This document shows positions 10,100 to 21,287 of a stretch of 64,000 nucleotides of DNA, piece after piece; position 1 is the stretch's first letter, and each line of letters begins with the position of its first letter. The notes beneath the pieces were generated by a model that was not told the DNA's origin, made no database searches, and worked only from the letters and a program-made list of their open reading frames with translations. The stretch comes from Tetraselmis striata. Lineage: Eukaryota; Chlorophyta; Chlorodendrophyceae; Chlorodendrales; Chlorodendraceae. The translations under genes were made by a program, and so were the position numbers. The stretch covers positions 1 to 64,000 of the forward strand of contig VCJN01002141.1 of NCBI GenBank assembly GCA_006384855.1. The letters are read 5' to 3'.

Positions 10100-13000
10100 T
10101 TAGCGACGGGATCGATTAGCAGCTTGGATCGGGTTGAGCACGCCCTCCGCGGATGCGATGGTCAGCGACATGAGGTGCAGGTCGCGCTCCCGCTGGCGTC
10201 GCCTTGCTTGGTCCTGTGCGCCCGGGCCATGCGCCGGCTGCCGCTGCTCGTGCGCGCGCTGGGCGACCGGCGGGGCTACGCCCGTGCCGGTGGCCTCCCC
10301 CGCTTGTGCCTGCCCAGAATGACACCCACATCTGTCAGCAGCGGTGCGGCTCGAGGCACGACAACAGGCCATCACATTGAAAAAACGATGACGTCGAGTC
10401 GCCGAGTAGGCCCCGCTTTGCTCGGGGTTTGCGCGCGCGTGGTCACAAAAAAACTGGTTTACGCGGTAGAGACCTGGCCAAATGATGTACACGGGATCAA
10501 TTCAGACCATTGCTTGGTCCGGAAGGAATCAATCGTCCAGCTGTTTTTAACCCTGTAACTACTAGATATACTCTATATACTCCACATACTCTATATAGTC
10601 TGCTCTATAATAAGATTATATCATCAGCCTCTAGTATTTAGTACACAGTTGCATTGCGAGCCGGAGCTTTCGAGAAATTTCGTCACGCGATTGGAAACGT
10701 CGCAGTGGTTGTGGAAGACAACACAAACATGCAGCACAAGAGCAGGTGCAGGGCGACCTTGGTGTTGAGCAGCATTAACGCGTCTGTGGGGCGGCCGTCG
10801 GGCTCCAGTGGCCACTTCTCGCGGTCCTCAAAGCGCGCCGCCAGCTCCGCCGGCATCTCCAGCCCGCGCAGTGTCACGCCGCCCTTCTTCCAGCGATGCC
10901 GCGCGGCCTTACCGCCGCCCGCCACTGCGCACAAGAAAGATGTTACTTGCCGTCAGGTGGTGAACGGATTTGTGACTTGTGGTTTCATTGTTTTCAAATA
11001 AGAGCAAGCCCTTGTCTACACAAAACCCTACTCAAGAGCGAAGACCCCCCCCCCACCTCCCGGCGCCCCCCGTGCCCCAACAAGGTTTAGGGTTTCTCGG
11101 GTTGGCGGAGTAGGGGTCGTGTGTTTGGGCGGGGGGGGGGGGGGGGGGGGGGGTTAAGTTGGGAGGGGATTGAAGTGAGGGAGACTTCATCACGTTACGT
11201 AAAGAGACCCTCTGAAATCGCGGAACTTGTGCTGGGGGTCATGTAACTTTCCCGCCAACTTGCCCGTTGTTTGCCTTTTAGACCACAGCTCGAGCAAGTA
11301 CGGAAATATAAGTTAAATCAAGCTTCACAACGTTGTAATGGAGCCCACCATATGTAGGCGCCATAGCCGGAAAACATGCCAATCATCATTTGAATGGGCG
11401 TCAGATAACGTAATTCCAAATAATTCGGCCACGGAACAGCTTTTTAATATTACACGTTGGTGTGAGACGTTAGTCGATCCCGGTTCCTCGAGCAAGTAGG
11501 GAAATCATCAAGCTTCAAAACGCTGTAATGGCGCCCACCATATGCAGGTGCCATAGCCGGAAAACATGCCAATCATCATTTGAATGGGCGTCAGATGACT
11601 TAATTCCAAGTAATTCGGCCACGTAACAGCCCCTTTTTAATATTTTACGGAAGTGTGAGACGTTACTCGATCCCCGTTCCTGTGCTAAGCGGAATTTGAC
11701 TGAAGTCAGTTAATTTCAACTGAACTTCAGTTCACTTGTTAATTGAACCGAAGTTGATCAAACGATCAAACTGAATGTAAATAAATTCAATTAAGCCAGC
11801 TGTGAGTAGTCTACGCGCAACCCTTGGGGGGGGGGAGGGGAGTCAGCACAACACCTGCGTCAGCTTCCGAGGGCATCGGGAACAGATCCCTCAGCTTGCT
11901 GCGCTTCGCGTCCGCGCCGCCGGGGGCCTCCACCGAGGCCGCCCCATTGGCCGCACTCCCCCCGCCCACCGGCGCCGGCTGCTGCTCGGCCGCTTCCTGC
12001 GCCTCCGCCATCCGGATCGCCCGCAGCGCCTTGGCCAGCTCCGTCTCCTCCTCCTCCTGGCAAAGTCATGAGTAAACGGAAGGTGTGAATGGCGGTGTGA
12101 ACGGATGCGAATGGCGCGGTTGCGATGAGGCATGCTGTTCCACCCGCCATGAAGCGTCATGAAGCTCATCTTTGACTTCAATATGTTGCGAGTTCGAATA
12201 AGATAAATGACTTCGAAATAGGCAAACAATAATGGCAGTTATTCACCCACATTGAGAAAAAAACTGGGGAAACTCGGATGGAAATGACAGTGTCTTTGGC
12301 ATGGCACGGTCGCCGCCCAAGGCGCCGGGCCCCATCATTTATCGTCCTTATACCAACGAATAGGTAGCTCTGTACATTTTCAAACACGCGGCCAATGACA
12401 TGTGTTGCCTGTGCTGGGCCTCTCGTCTGCCTTGCGATGGTGATATTGTTCCTTGACGGACACGGCTCGTGAGTAGGCCCGCACCTCGGGCTCCGAGTCG
12501 TAAACCGCGTAGGATAGCCAGACCGGGGAGCTCTTTGGAATCTCTGCAGACATGATGGGGGGGGGGGGGGGGGGGGGTACATATTCGTCAGAGCCTGAAG
12601 CGTGTACGGGTGTCGACAGGCCTCGTCGTCTGTCCGATCGGTAGGGCAGCGGTATCTTACTCGGGAGGTCCCCGGATCGATTCCCGGCTCTGTCATTTCA
12701 GGGCAATATCGTCCGGTCCCGTGTCCCAGGTTTACCCGGTTGATACATCAGCCCTTCGGGGTTCAAATGAGGCAACGGTCGAATGGCTATGCCAGACCTA
12801 CGACTGCAGCTAGCGGACGAGGTCAAGTGCCGGGGCGGCTTCGGCCGATGACCCGGGGCTTTACTTTCGCGGGTGTCGTCGACTCGTACAGGTATTAACC
12901 AGTACCACAAGGTACGGCCAATAGTATTCGTAGTGTTCGCAGTTCCGGGCCGGCATCCATATGCCGAAAACGCGATGTAGATAAGGCGCATTCATAAGCA

Positions 13001-13961
13001 GGATATTGCAGCTTCTTGGGGCGGCACCATCAGTTCCGACGGCCTTGTGGATGATTTTGCCAAATATGGTGGCGTCTTCCTTCGGCCGCGGCCGGCGCCG
13101 GCCAGTTGGCGACAGAACGTGCTTCTTCGCCTTTTCCTCGGCACAGCTCGCGGCATCCACGGCGGCCCTCTCCGCCTCAGCCCTCGCATCCTCCTCGGCC
13201 GCCGCCGCCACCTCCGCCGCCGCCTCTTCGGCAGCGCGCTGTCGGCGCTCCGCGGCTGCCGACTTCTGCAGGAACATTGCAGTCGGGTAAACTTCAGCCG
13301 CCGTCACGGCGCATTCAAGCGAGAAAACACGTGGAGCTTCCTTGGTATAGTGACCCACCGCTCGGATGGACTTGGCACGGCGACGGCGCTCGGCCTGGCT
13401 CTCCGGCCCCATGCTGCCGTCGCCCGAGTCGGCGCCGCTTTCATCTGGCGCACGCCGCTGCACAAAGCGCTCACTGAGAAGCTTGTCGACCTCGTCCGGC
13501 CCGGCTGCAGCACCACAGCGGCAGGCAGATCAGTCTCAGTGAAAGATATACATCGCTTTAATGTCGTCACATTTGCTTGTCACATGGCGGACTCGTGTCA
13601 ATTGGACCCGTCACATTGGGAGTCCATCAGTCCAATGTCGCTAATACTAAGATCTACATCCCAGGAGCCGGAAATAAATGTAAGATGTAAAATATAACCA
13701 ACGTTCCTAGTCGCAGCACCGCCGATTTATGGACAGCTAGGGGTTGCACACGCAGGTATTTTCACGATGAGCCGCGTGTTCAATTTTGATTCATCTGCTG
13801 TTCCTTTTCAGGGGCGCCGGAGGAAAGGGGAGGAGCGGGGTGGGCACACCGCAGTGGTGCAGGTCCCGAATCTCGGCGTTGGCGATTCCGACGTTGATCG
13901 TGTGCTGGCTCCTCCAGTGCGCCGACTTGGCCCGCTGGCCGCTACCATGCGTGGGCGTGAT
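10100..13961 (-). CDS. Unrecognised Ala/Glu-rich, basic protein (6 exons found, 5' end missing)
   Basis: Exons in coding order: 13961-13850, 13504-13359, 13265-13041, 12056-11855, 10924-10758, 10309-10100. Phases agree throughout (0>1, 1>0, 0>0, 0>1, 1>0, 0>stop TAA). The donor after 13041 (GCC|GTCGG) is weak. About 353 residues are visible. The third exon encodes a long Ala/Glu/Arg helix (coiled-coil-like) followed by a basic stretch (PTGRRRPRPKEDATIFGK). The fourth is acidic then Gly/Ala-rich. The fifth has HRWKKGGVTLRG and LAARFEDREKWPLEP. The last ends in GVLNPIQAANRSRR. There is no signal peptide or membrane segment. ATIFGKII resembles the start of HIT-family proteins, but the HxHxH signature is absent, so I do not call it one. 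The first exon must lie above 13961. The introns contain a 199-bp tandem duplication, a SINE copy and C homopolymers on the sense strand. Confidence 0.6.
11289..11684. repeat. Tandem duplication, 199-bp unit
   Basis: Bases 11289-11487 and 11488-11684 are two diverged direct copies, each starting ctcgagcaagta and containing ggaaaacatgccaatcatca and attcggccacg. They lie inside an intron of the minus-strand gene at 10100-13961. Confidence 0.85.
12628..12868 (+). mobile_element. tRNA-like SINE, copy 1
   Basis: The head (about 12628-12700) has a tRNA-like layout: a box A-like gatcggtagggcag and a box B-like ggatcgattccc about 40 bases later. The body (cagcccttcggggttcaaat, then ggctatgccagacctacgac, then gaggtcaagtgccggg) is also present at 60461-60709 in the other orientation, where box B is a perfect ggttcgattcc. 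Two copies with the same head-body order fit a tRNA-derived SINE. It sits in an intron of the gene at 10100-13961. Confidence 0.72.
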
Positions 13962-14028
13962 CTGCGGCGTGGCGAGGTGATGCCTGCGAGTGGCGTCCTC
14001 GATGCCTGCGGAGCGCGTCAGATAAATA

Positions 14029-14910
14029 CACGCGGCATCTCAGCACTCGACTGCTGCCAGAAGTTCACGTTAGTAAGGGGGCGGGCACTTAACACAATCG
14101 GTCGGCGGTCCAAACATATTTCAATCTTCCAAAAAAACGTTGCTAGCGGCATATGTGCCGATAACAAAATCCAGTACCCCAAGAGCTAAACTATACTGCG
14201 CGAGGGTAGCGCCACTTATTATTATTATGTACATATCACATACACTACTAGTCCATCATCTAATCATGATTAGATATAATATACAGCACTCCACATAAGT
14301 CTTTGCGCCTAGAAATCCGCGCGCATCCTCGCCTGGGTGCCCAAGCCATGGGGCTACTGCACCATGAAGTCTCACCTTTCAGGGCATGCGAGCCGCTTCG
14401 TCCGGCTATCGCAGTTTTTCGGCAATGGCGTTGTTTGGCACAAGGCTAGAAGATGAGCCCACGCGGCATCTCAGCACTCGACTGCTAGAAGTTCACATTA
14501 GTAGGTGCTCAACACAACCGGTCGGCGGCATATTTCAATATTCCAAAAAAACGTTGCATAATAAAATAGTCGCTAGCGGTGTATGCGCCGATAACAAAAT
14601 CCAGTACCCCAGCAAGAGCTAGAACTACACTGCGCGGGGACAGCGCCACATATCATTATTATTATGTACATATCACATACACTACTACTCCATCATCTAA
14701 TTATAATTAGATTTAATATGCAGCACTCCACATAAGTCTTTGCGCCTAGAAATCCGCGCGGATCCTCGCCTGGGTGCCCAAGCCATGGGGCTACTGCACC
14801 ATGAAGTCTCACCTTTCAGGGCATGCGAGCCACCTATAAGCCCAAGAAGGCAGCCGCTTCGTCCGGTTATCGCAGTTTTTCGGCAATCGCGTTGTTTGGC
14901 ACAAGGCTAG
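14029..14910. repeat. Tandem segmental duplication, about 430-bp unit
   Basis: Copy 1 spans about 14029-14458 and copy 2 about 14459-14910. Shared blocks include cacgcggcatctcagcactc, gataacaaaatccagtaccc, tatcacatacactact and gcaccatgaagtctcacctt. The copies differ by small indels, including an extra ~20 bp in copy 2 near 14833. No protein is evident. The array lies just upstream of the visible 5' end of the minus-strand gene at 10100-13961. Confidence 0.9.
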
Positions 14911-15045
14911 AACCACCGAAAGAGGGTCAATGAACAGGGGAGCAACATGGTGGCGGTGTAGCTACCGTCTGTTGCATTTGCACGCCCGCTCCCGGTAGTG
15001 GGTGGACATATGCATGGGATGTACGATGCGCAAGTTTGAGCCCAA

Positions 15046-15468
15046 TCAATGCATGCTACCGCGTTGCATGGGCATTTCCATTAGAGTGCGCCAATAATGC
15101 AGACTGTTCTCCACAATTTTCAATCCCACAGTTTCCCAAGCCGCACGATAAGCGCCGCTGGCTACGCCTTGCTGGGCCAGAGTAGTGCACATAAAGTGCT
15201 TTCGATTCCACAGGGGCATGCTTATACCACGTTTGCGCAGCGCACCGCACACCGTTGCATCGACCCTACCGCACCATGTGCACGCCCCTTTATGAGTTTC
15301 CCCGAAATGACTTAATAAGTTTTGCGTGCTTTTATCTACTAGATCCGCCCCAAGCGAAATCACACCAATAAAATATGAAGAGAACTTTGTGGCCCGCTGT
15401 ATATCGCGTGCGATGGTCAGAGTACAACATTCCAAGAACATTGCGCAATCAAAATAGTAATACAGCAC
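15046..15468 (-). mobile_element. LINE-like protein fragment, copy A
   Basis: A 140-residue minus-strand open frame includes ATKFSSYFIGVISLG and KRGISMPLWNRKHFMCTTLA. The order, a YLGV-like block followed by a GISMPLWNRKH block, resembles the region after the catalytic core of non-LTR reverse transcriptases. This is my inference from pattern. A plus-strand copy at 51780-52210 conserves the second block and the nucleotides around it (tggtataagcat, tggaatcgaa). The catalytic YADD box is not present, so this is a truncated copy. Confidence 0.5.
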
Positions 15469-15563
15469 CGAACTACATCGGGTACATAACCAGCGCGCTA
15501 AATATACATTAAAAATTCATATATATCGCGTGCTAGTGTGCAAATGCAAATGCTGCAATATCC

Positions 15564-18500
15564 CTAGTCCATCGAGTACCTGGCTAAAAGTATCAGCCAC
15601 CCAGGCGTTTTGTGCCAGGGTAGACATGGCACACATGGAAAGAAGGGGGGGGGACGGGGGGGCGGGGGGGGGGGGGGGGGGGGGGAGGCACCTTCGTAGC
15701 TGACGGTGGCGATGCTGGTGACGCTCTTCTCCGCAACAGGCAACAAGCGCTCGAGCTCTAAGCTCTAAACGACAGTCACAGCGGGAAGGGGTGTCAGGAT
15801 CACAATGAGGTCAATACACCCAGCACCACCGAGGGGCGGAGAGGCGCGCACCACGTTGTGCGCTCGAAACGTCTCGAGCTCCTGCGGGATGGCGGCCTGC
15901 AGCACAGGGCTGACCTCCAGAGGGCGCCGGTGGCCGAGAAAGAGGAAGCCGTCCTGCGCTCGAGGCCAGGACGGCAGTCAGCAGCCACACAGAAAAAAAA
16001 TGCGCGGCCGGGATCCCCGCACCAACCGCACACAGTCACACAGTGTCATACTACTGGAACCCACACTGCCACGATCTGCTCATCTCCATGGGGTCTGCTC
16101 ATCTCATGATAATCTAGTCCAGGGGTTTTTTCCTTTATGTATATACCGCACCACAAATAATGAAACGTTTTGCGGGGAATGTTTCCACTAGTACATGTTG
16201 CATTTTGATAAGTCAAAAACAATTTTCAATATGGGTTTCCTTTTGTGGAGGGGGGAGGAGGGGGGAGGAGGGGGTTGTCAAGTAATCATTTTAAGTGAAC
16301 CTGGCAGAGCGCGGTTATAACGGCACTGGTACGCCCGGCCCTGACATATAGCGCGGGTGCATCTCGGTACAGGACACCGTTGCCGACTGACGGCTTTGCA
16401 GAAAGCAACAATGTTGCGTGCGGCTTGGTCGTGACTGCGCGGCAGCAGTATTTGGCGAGACTCGAATGCGCTGAGCCGCGTGGCATCCGCCGGGCTGCGC
16501 CCTAGCTGCCGACGCGCATCTGCGCGCTGACCGGGTCGCTATGGTCACCACGGTCGCCACGCTGTGCCCGACGCCGCGGCACGCTCACCTCCGCGGTGTT
16601 GCATCGCACCGTCTCGTCTCCCCGCTCCGACAGGATGTCATCCGAGTGGAGCTCTTCTCTGGTTGGCCGGCTCCTGTGGATGCGGAAGGCGGATGGTCGA
16701 TGCTCAGCTGCTTCTCACACTGAAAGCCTTTCCACTGTACAACTCTACTGTAACGTTTCATTGTGTTCATGGGTTACAGCAATTGTGAAGAAAGTTCCAC
16801 CACCGAGGCAGAAGATCCGTTCTATATTTGTGGTGTATTCTGACAGCAAACTGCGGTGTTGGTGTGTGTGTTGGGGGGGGGGGGGGGGGGGGGGGAGTCT
16901 AAACAAAATAACACACAGCTAACCCAACGCATGGACACAGTATACCGTGGATGAGGGGAAATGTGGACAAAAGGCTTGAGCTGTGCGGCCACGTGGAGCC
17001 TCGCGGGTGCCTGTAGTTGGGAGCGGGAGAAAGCGGAGACGCGTGCCACGGGGGGTGAGAAGAGGAGAGGAAAGGGCGGGGGGGGGGGGGGGGGGGGGGG
17101 GGGGATGGAGCGAACCGCGCGCTGTCGCGGCTCGTGGAGCTGCGCTGTGCCTCCGCCTCCGCCTCTGCAGCAGCCGCATGCTCCGCATACTCCCGGGCCT
17201 GCACCGGAGCATCGAACCACTCGGGAACTCAGCCTCTACTTTCCGAACGGAAGCCCGACATGCGCGGGGTGTGAACGTCGCGTGCCGACCGTTGCACATA
17301 TACGACAATCAACACTCTTGGTGGTAACACGGCCGCGATGGGCTGTCAAGGCCGGCACGAGTGAGCCGCAATCACATCGACAACGTTGCGTCCGGTGCCA
17401 TCACACGTGCCGTCAAACGGTGCCATTACGTCCCCCGTTGTGTGTCGATAGCCCGCTCCTGCCGCCTAAGCAATTACCGTAACCACGCTTTGGGCCCGCA
17501 AAACGTAATTGTTTTGCCCGCCCCCCCTCCCCCCGCGCGCAAAGAGCAAAAAAACATTATCTGGAAATATATGAGAATATGAAACGAAACAATAACGAAA
17601 TTGCCAACTCAGTGCTGCAAAATAACACCTTACTTTTCCGAACCGCCAATCGGGCGCGAGCACAAGTAAATGCGACGGTACAGAACCACCGCTGGCATTG
17701 GGGATCATGTCGCGGCAATTGTGCGCCTAAAGCCAACAGTGCGGTGCGAACACGTGGCGTGATGGCTCAGCGGGTGAGCTGAATGCGCTTGCGTCATTCC
17801 CGACAAACATCCGCACCTCAAGCTTCCATCGCCGGTGCATCTGCTTCTCTTGCCTGCAGAAAGCGCGGCAAGGCGTGGCGCGCACGAGTGAGGAAGTTCC
17901 AGAAACACAAGGTGGCTGGGGGCATGAAGGTGCGCGGCCTGGGTGGCCGGAACGACCGCATTATGGCAAGCAAAGAGGGGATCAGCGGGGGAGGGGGGGG
18001 GGGGGGGGGGGGGGGGGAGGAGAGCGCACCGCTTCCTCAGGGCACTGTCGTCAGTGTTCATGTAGCTGCGCAGCGAGTTGGCAAACCGGTGCGGTGGGAC
18101 TGTGGTCCCGCTGGCGCCCGGCGAGTAGTAGAGCGCCTTGGTCCGGAGAGAAGGAGGAAGATGGGGGGGGAGGAGGAGGTTGCAGGTGGCAGAAACGCAC
18201 GGTGCGATCAGCGGCCGACTCTTAACTTGCTACATAGTATGCGGCGGGGCACTACATGGGATCCACTCATGTGGTATCGTGACTTTCGTGGTACGTGGTA
18301 CGTGGTATGGGATTTCACACGTAAAAGCCCCCCCCCCCCCCCCCCCCCCCCCAATACACACACACACACACACCTTGGTGCTCTGCCACTCGTCGACAGA
18401 GTTGCGCGCGATGCCGGTGTCGAAGTTGTAGCGATCCCGCTTGAAGCGCGGCAGGTAGGAGCGGCTGAGAGTGCGGTCCTGCCCGCGCCCGGGGGAGCGC

Positions 18501-19650
18501 TGCGCCCGGAGCGCATCCGTGCTCTTTGTCATCTGGGCAGCTGTGCTCGGAGGGTGACAGGTTGCGGCTGGTCAGTCTGCAGGGCAGGCCACGGTTGCGC
18601 GGTGCGGTGTATTGGCGCATGGGCATGGTGCTGAGGCCGGGGCTGAGTGGGAGGGGGAGGGGGGGGGGGGGCACCTTGGCGTTGCCATTTGGGGTTCATC
18701 TCAAACGCACTCCGAGCAATCTGCGGCAGGCCAAGGGCGTGCAGCGGCCATGAGTAGCAGCACGGAGCACCGACTTTGTTCCGCCCCGGGACAGGACTGG
18801 CATCAGCGAGGTCTATGCAGCGCCTGAACGACGAAGGCAGCCATCCAGTTGCGGCCTGCCCGGTGAAGGTGACGGCTCCGTTACAGTCATGCATCGAGCA
18901 AAATACCGACGCAGGCCACAAGACCAACTTGAGTAGCATCATTATGTACAACATCGGGAATACAATGTACAGTTCATGTGATGATACCTTTGTTCAATAT
19001 ATAATATTTACATGTGTGTTGTCTGCCCCCTCCCTCTTCCGCCTCTCCTCTCCGCCTGCCACCCCAAGGCAAGCGCCGGGCATGTTCCCCCCCCCCCCCC
19101 CCCTCCCCGCCTACCCCTCGCTCGGGCGAAGACCATCGCCGGCAATGCCATGCTAATCAAGGAAGCAGCGCCCCATTCCTCACCTTGATTTTCTGCTCCA
19201 GTGTTGTCGAGCGCTTACCCCGGTGGAAGATGCCGTCTGAAGTGAGCAGGGCCACAGCGTACCGCTCAGCACGCCTCCTCCCATGCAGGGCAAGGGGTGT
19301 CATGCCAGGATGGATGAAGCGGAAGGGGTGATTGGGGAGGGAGTGGATGGCGGGGGAGGGGGAGTGGGGTTTGAAGCGAGGGTTGAATAAGGGGTTTAGG
19401 TGGGGGGGGGTTAGCGCACCGTGGCCGTCCCGCGGGGGCGCGGGCACCGGCGTCACGACCGGCATGTCCACCAGCGCCTGCTCCGGCTTCTTCTGCGGAA
19501 CGTTGCGGCGGATGGCGTTGCGGCTCTCTGCCGGCAGGAAGGGGTGGGTCTGCCCCTCCTCCAGCAGCACCAGCCGCCCCACGCTGTCGCGCATGCTGCC
19601 CGATGGCACCCTGCGCCCGCAGACCGGCACGCCAGCTGGATTCAGAATGA
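15564..19650 (-). CDS. Unrecognised basic multi-exon protein (5' end missing)
   Basis: Well-supported exons in coding order: 18532-18374, 18136-18030, 17938-17854, 17198-17116, 16673-16589, 15953-15830, 15757-15692, 15583-15564 (stop TAG). All these junctions keep phase. The protein is basic, e.g. SYLPRFKRDRYNFDTG, HRFANSLRSYMNTDD, ATLCFWNFLTRAR and DGFLFLGHRRPLEV, with an Ala/Glu stretch at 17198-17116. The intron after 17854 is GC-AG (CAG|GCAAG). Further upstream exons look real: about 18731-18673 (IARSAFEMNPKWQRQ), 19282-19182 (YAVALLTSDGIFHRG to LEQKIK) and 19619-19425 (SMRDSVGRLVLLEE, then RNVPQKKPEQALVDM). Two junctions among them do not agree in phase, so an exon is missed or a base is wrong. 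No family is recognised, and no membrane segment or signal is visible. Other exons may lie up to about 20420. Confidence 0.6.
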
Positions 19651-19783
19651 ATGGGCCAAGGTGCGCTGAAGGGGGGGGGGGGGGGGGTGAGGAAACGGGG
19701 AGCAAAGCAGACGCAACACAGCTTTACTCTTACTTCTTTCGTTTATATAATTCGCAGGCGTGCAGATGGCACAGTATAGTAGC

Positions 19784-19816
19784 AAAGGGGGAGGTCAAGG
19801 CATACATAGTGCCTGT

Positions 19817-19852
<36 letters not shown>

Positions 19853-20095
19853 TCCATGAAGCTGTGGCTGCTGTAAGAGTGCCCACGCCCGCGAAATATT
19901 GGCATGATTGACTTTGATTTTAGTCGCAGGGGCGCGCGGGGGGGGGGGGGGGGGGGGTAAAGGGGGAGGGCAAGGCATACATAGTGCCTGTGTTGAGAGA
20001 GAGAGAGAGCCTCCATGAAGCTGTGGCTGCTGTAAGAGTGCCCACGCCCGCGAAATATTGGCATGATTGACTTTGATTTTAGTCGCAGGGGCGCG

Positions 20096-20129
<34 letters not shown>

Positions 20130-20132
20130 GAT
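19784..20132. repeat. Tandem duplication with GA and poly-G tracts, about 170-bp unit
   Basis: Two copies (about 19784-19957 and 19962-20128) share aaggcatacatagtgcctgt, a (GA)n run of different length, cctccatgaagctgtggctg, cgcgaaatattggcatgatt and a terminal G run. Copy-specific differences are mainly the lengths of the GA and G tracts. Confidence 0.9.
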
Positions 20133-21115
20133 GGGCACTGGCAAACCCCACCAAGCATCCCATAGCCTGTATCCCGCCCAGCACGAGCGACGGGACGCGA
20201 CGGTGATGTATGCGGCAGGAGATGGGGCTGGTACGAGCTGAGGCACAGGGCTTGGTAAAGACCAGGGGGAGGGGGGGCACCTGTCGCCCTGTCGCCTTCC
20301 TACCCGCCTCCCACCCGCTCGGCTCTCGCTGCTCACCGCCGGAGGGGCTGCGCTGACGGGCAAAACCCTGTCTACCCTGGCCCGCCGCGTGTCAGCGAAT
20401 TGTGACGGCTGCACATAAGTGTATGGTGACGGCCTTCACCTGCCGAGAGGCCACGAACGGCTGGAAGTGAAGGATAAGTATAGCTTGTCCTGGCTGGCTG
20501 GCCCCGTGCAGCCGGGACCGGCGGTTGCGGCATGCCCACTACGCAGCAACAAGCATGCGGGGCGGCCGCCCGGTACGCGTTACCCGTACAAATACGGGTA
20601 CATGTACAAGGACAGTAGGCGCGCGGCGCGCTCGGCTTCTCATGCATATTGCGCTTGCGCTACATCATGCAAAACCCTAAAATATTGGCTTCACATGGCA
20701 GTGTTTTAGACGGTGATCCAACAGTGTTGGAAGTTCCGTCACTAGCCGCCAATTAGTTTTACAGAATGCTTCGGCAATTTGCTTGATGACTATAACGGAG
20801 CGTCGCCTACCCAGGGCTTTCCGTAAGTGGATTGCTGACTAAACGGCCGTCGTAGAGACGCTGCAAGGGTTTCACTGGTGCCAGTCCCGTCCCGGGGGTG
20901 AAAAAAGAATCATGCATTTGAGTCTGGGTTCGCCAAAAAAGGTGCGTAGGCGTTCTTACACGGAAAAGCGCCATTGTTTGGCTAGGAAGGTTCAGCGAAA
21001 GGGCAGGCAATGTTGGAAGAGGAGCCCGCAGGACGGAGGCGGAAAACGGGAGGGCGCTGCCGAAGGCAGCGAGCTGGAACATGGCAGACGAGCTGCTGCT
21101 AGCTGTTCTAAGTAG
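20133..21115. other. Probable 5' region of the unrecognised minus-strand gene
   Basis: On the minus strand a short exon-like piece near 20412-20331 (FADTRRARVDRVLPVSA before a GTGAGC donor) and another near 20250-20150 could belong to the gene ending at 15564. They are not joined in phase. From 20880 onward, repeat fragments shared with 21290-21340 and 23180-23260 begin. Confidence 0.3.
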
Positions 21116-21287
21116 CTCCCCGGCCGGGAGCGCAGGGCTCGCGGGCGATGGGGCAAAATGTACCAAAACCCGATGTATGGTACCAGTTCCTTAACTGGTT
21201 GAAACCACTACTAACAGTATATTGTACATGTCGCACTAGGACAGTTTAAATCCGTTAGGAAACCCCATAAACACGTTTAGATCATTT
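21116..21287 (+). repeat. Long direct repeat, left copy
   Basis: Starts ccccggccgggagcg and ends cacgtttagatcatt. The same ~170 bp, diverged by substitutions and small indels, occurs in the same orientation at about 27162-27327. The pair could be the ends of a ~6.2-kb element, but there are no TG...CA ends and no reverse transcriptase between them that I can identify. Confidence 0.75.

Noticed and set aside
11085..11105. Telomere-like repeat (tttagggtttctcggg)
   Set aside because: Only one full TTTAGGG and a partial unit are present, not a tandem array.
13020..13085. HIT (histidine triad) domain start, ATIFGKIIHK
   Set aside because: The rest of the domain and the HxHxH motif are absent from the joined exons, so the similarity is too short to name the protein.
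13047..13697. 216-residue plus-strand open frame
   Set aside because: It is antisense to the minus-strand exons at 13041-13504, which fit splice phases on the other strand.
17783..18634. 283-residue plus-strand open frame with KRGKAWRARVRKFQKHK
   Set aside because: It is antisense to three exons of the minus-strand gene that join in phase, and it crosses two homopolymers and a (CA)n run.
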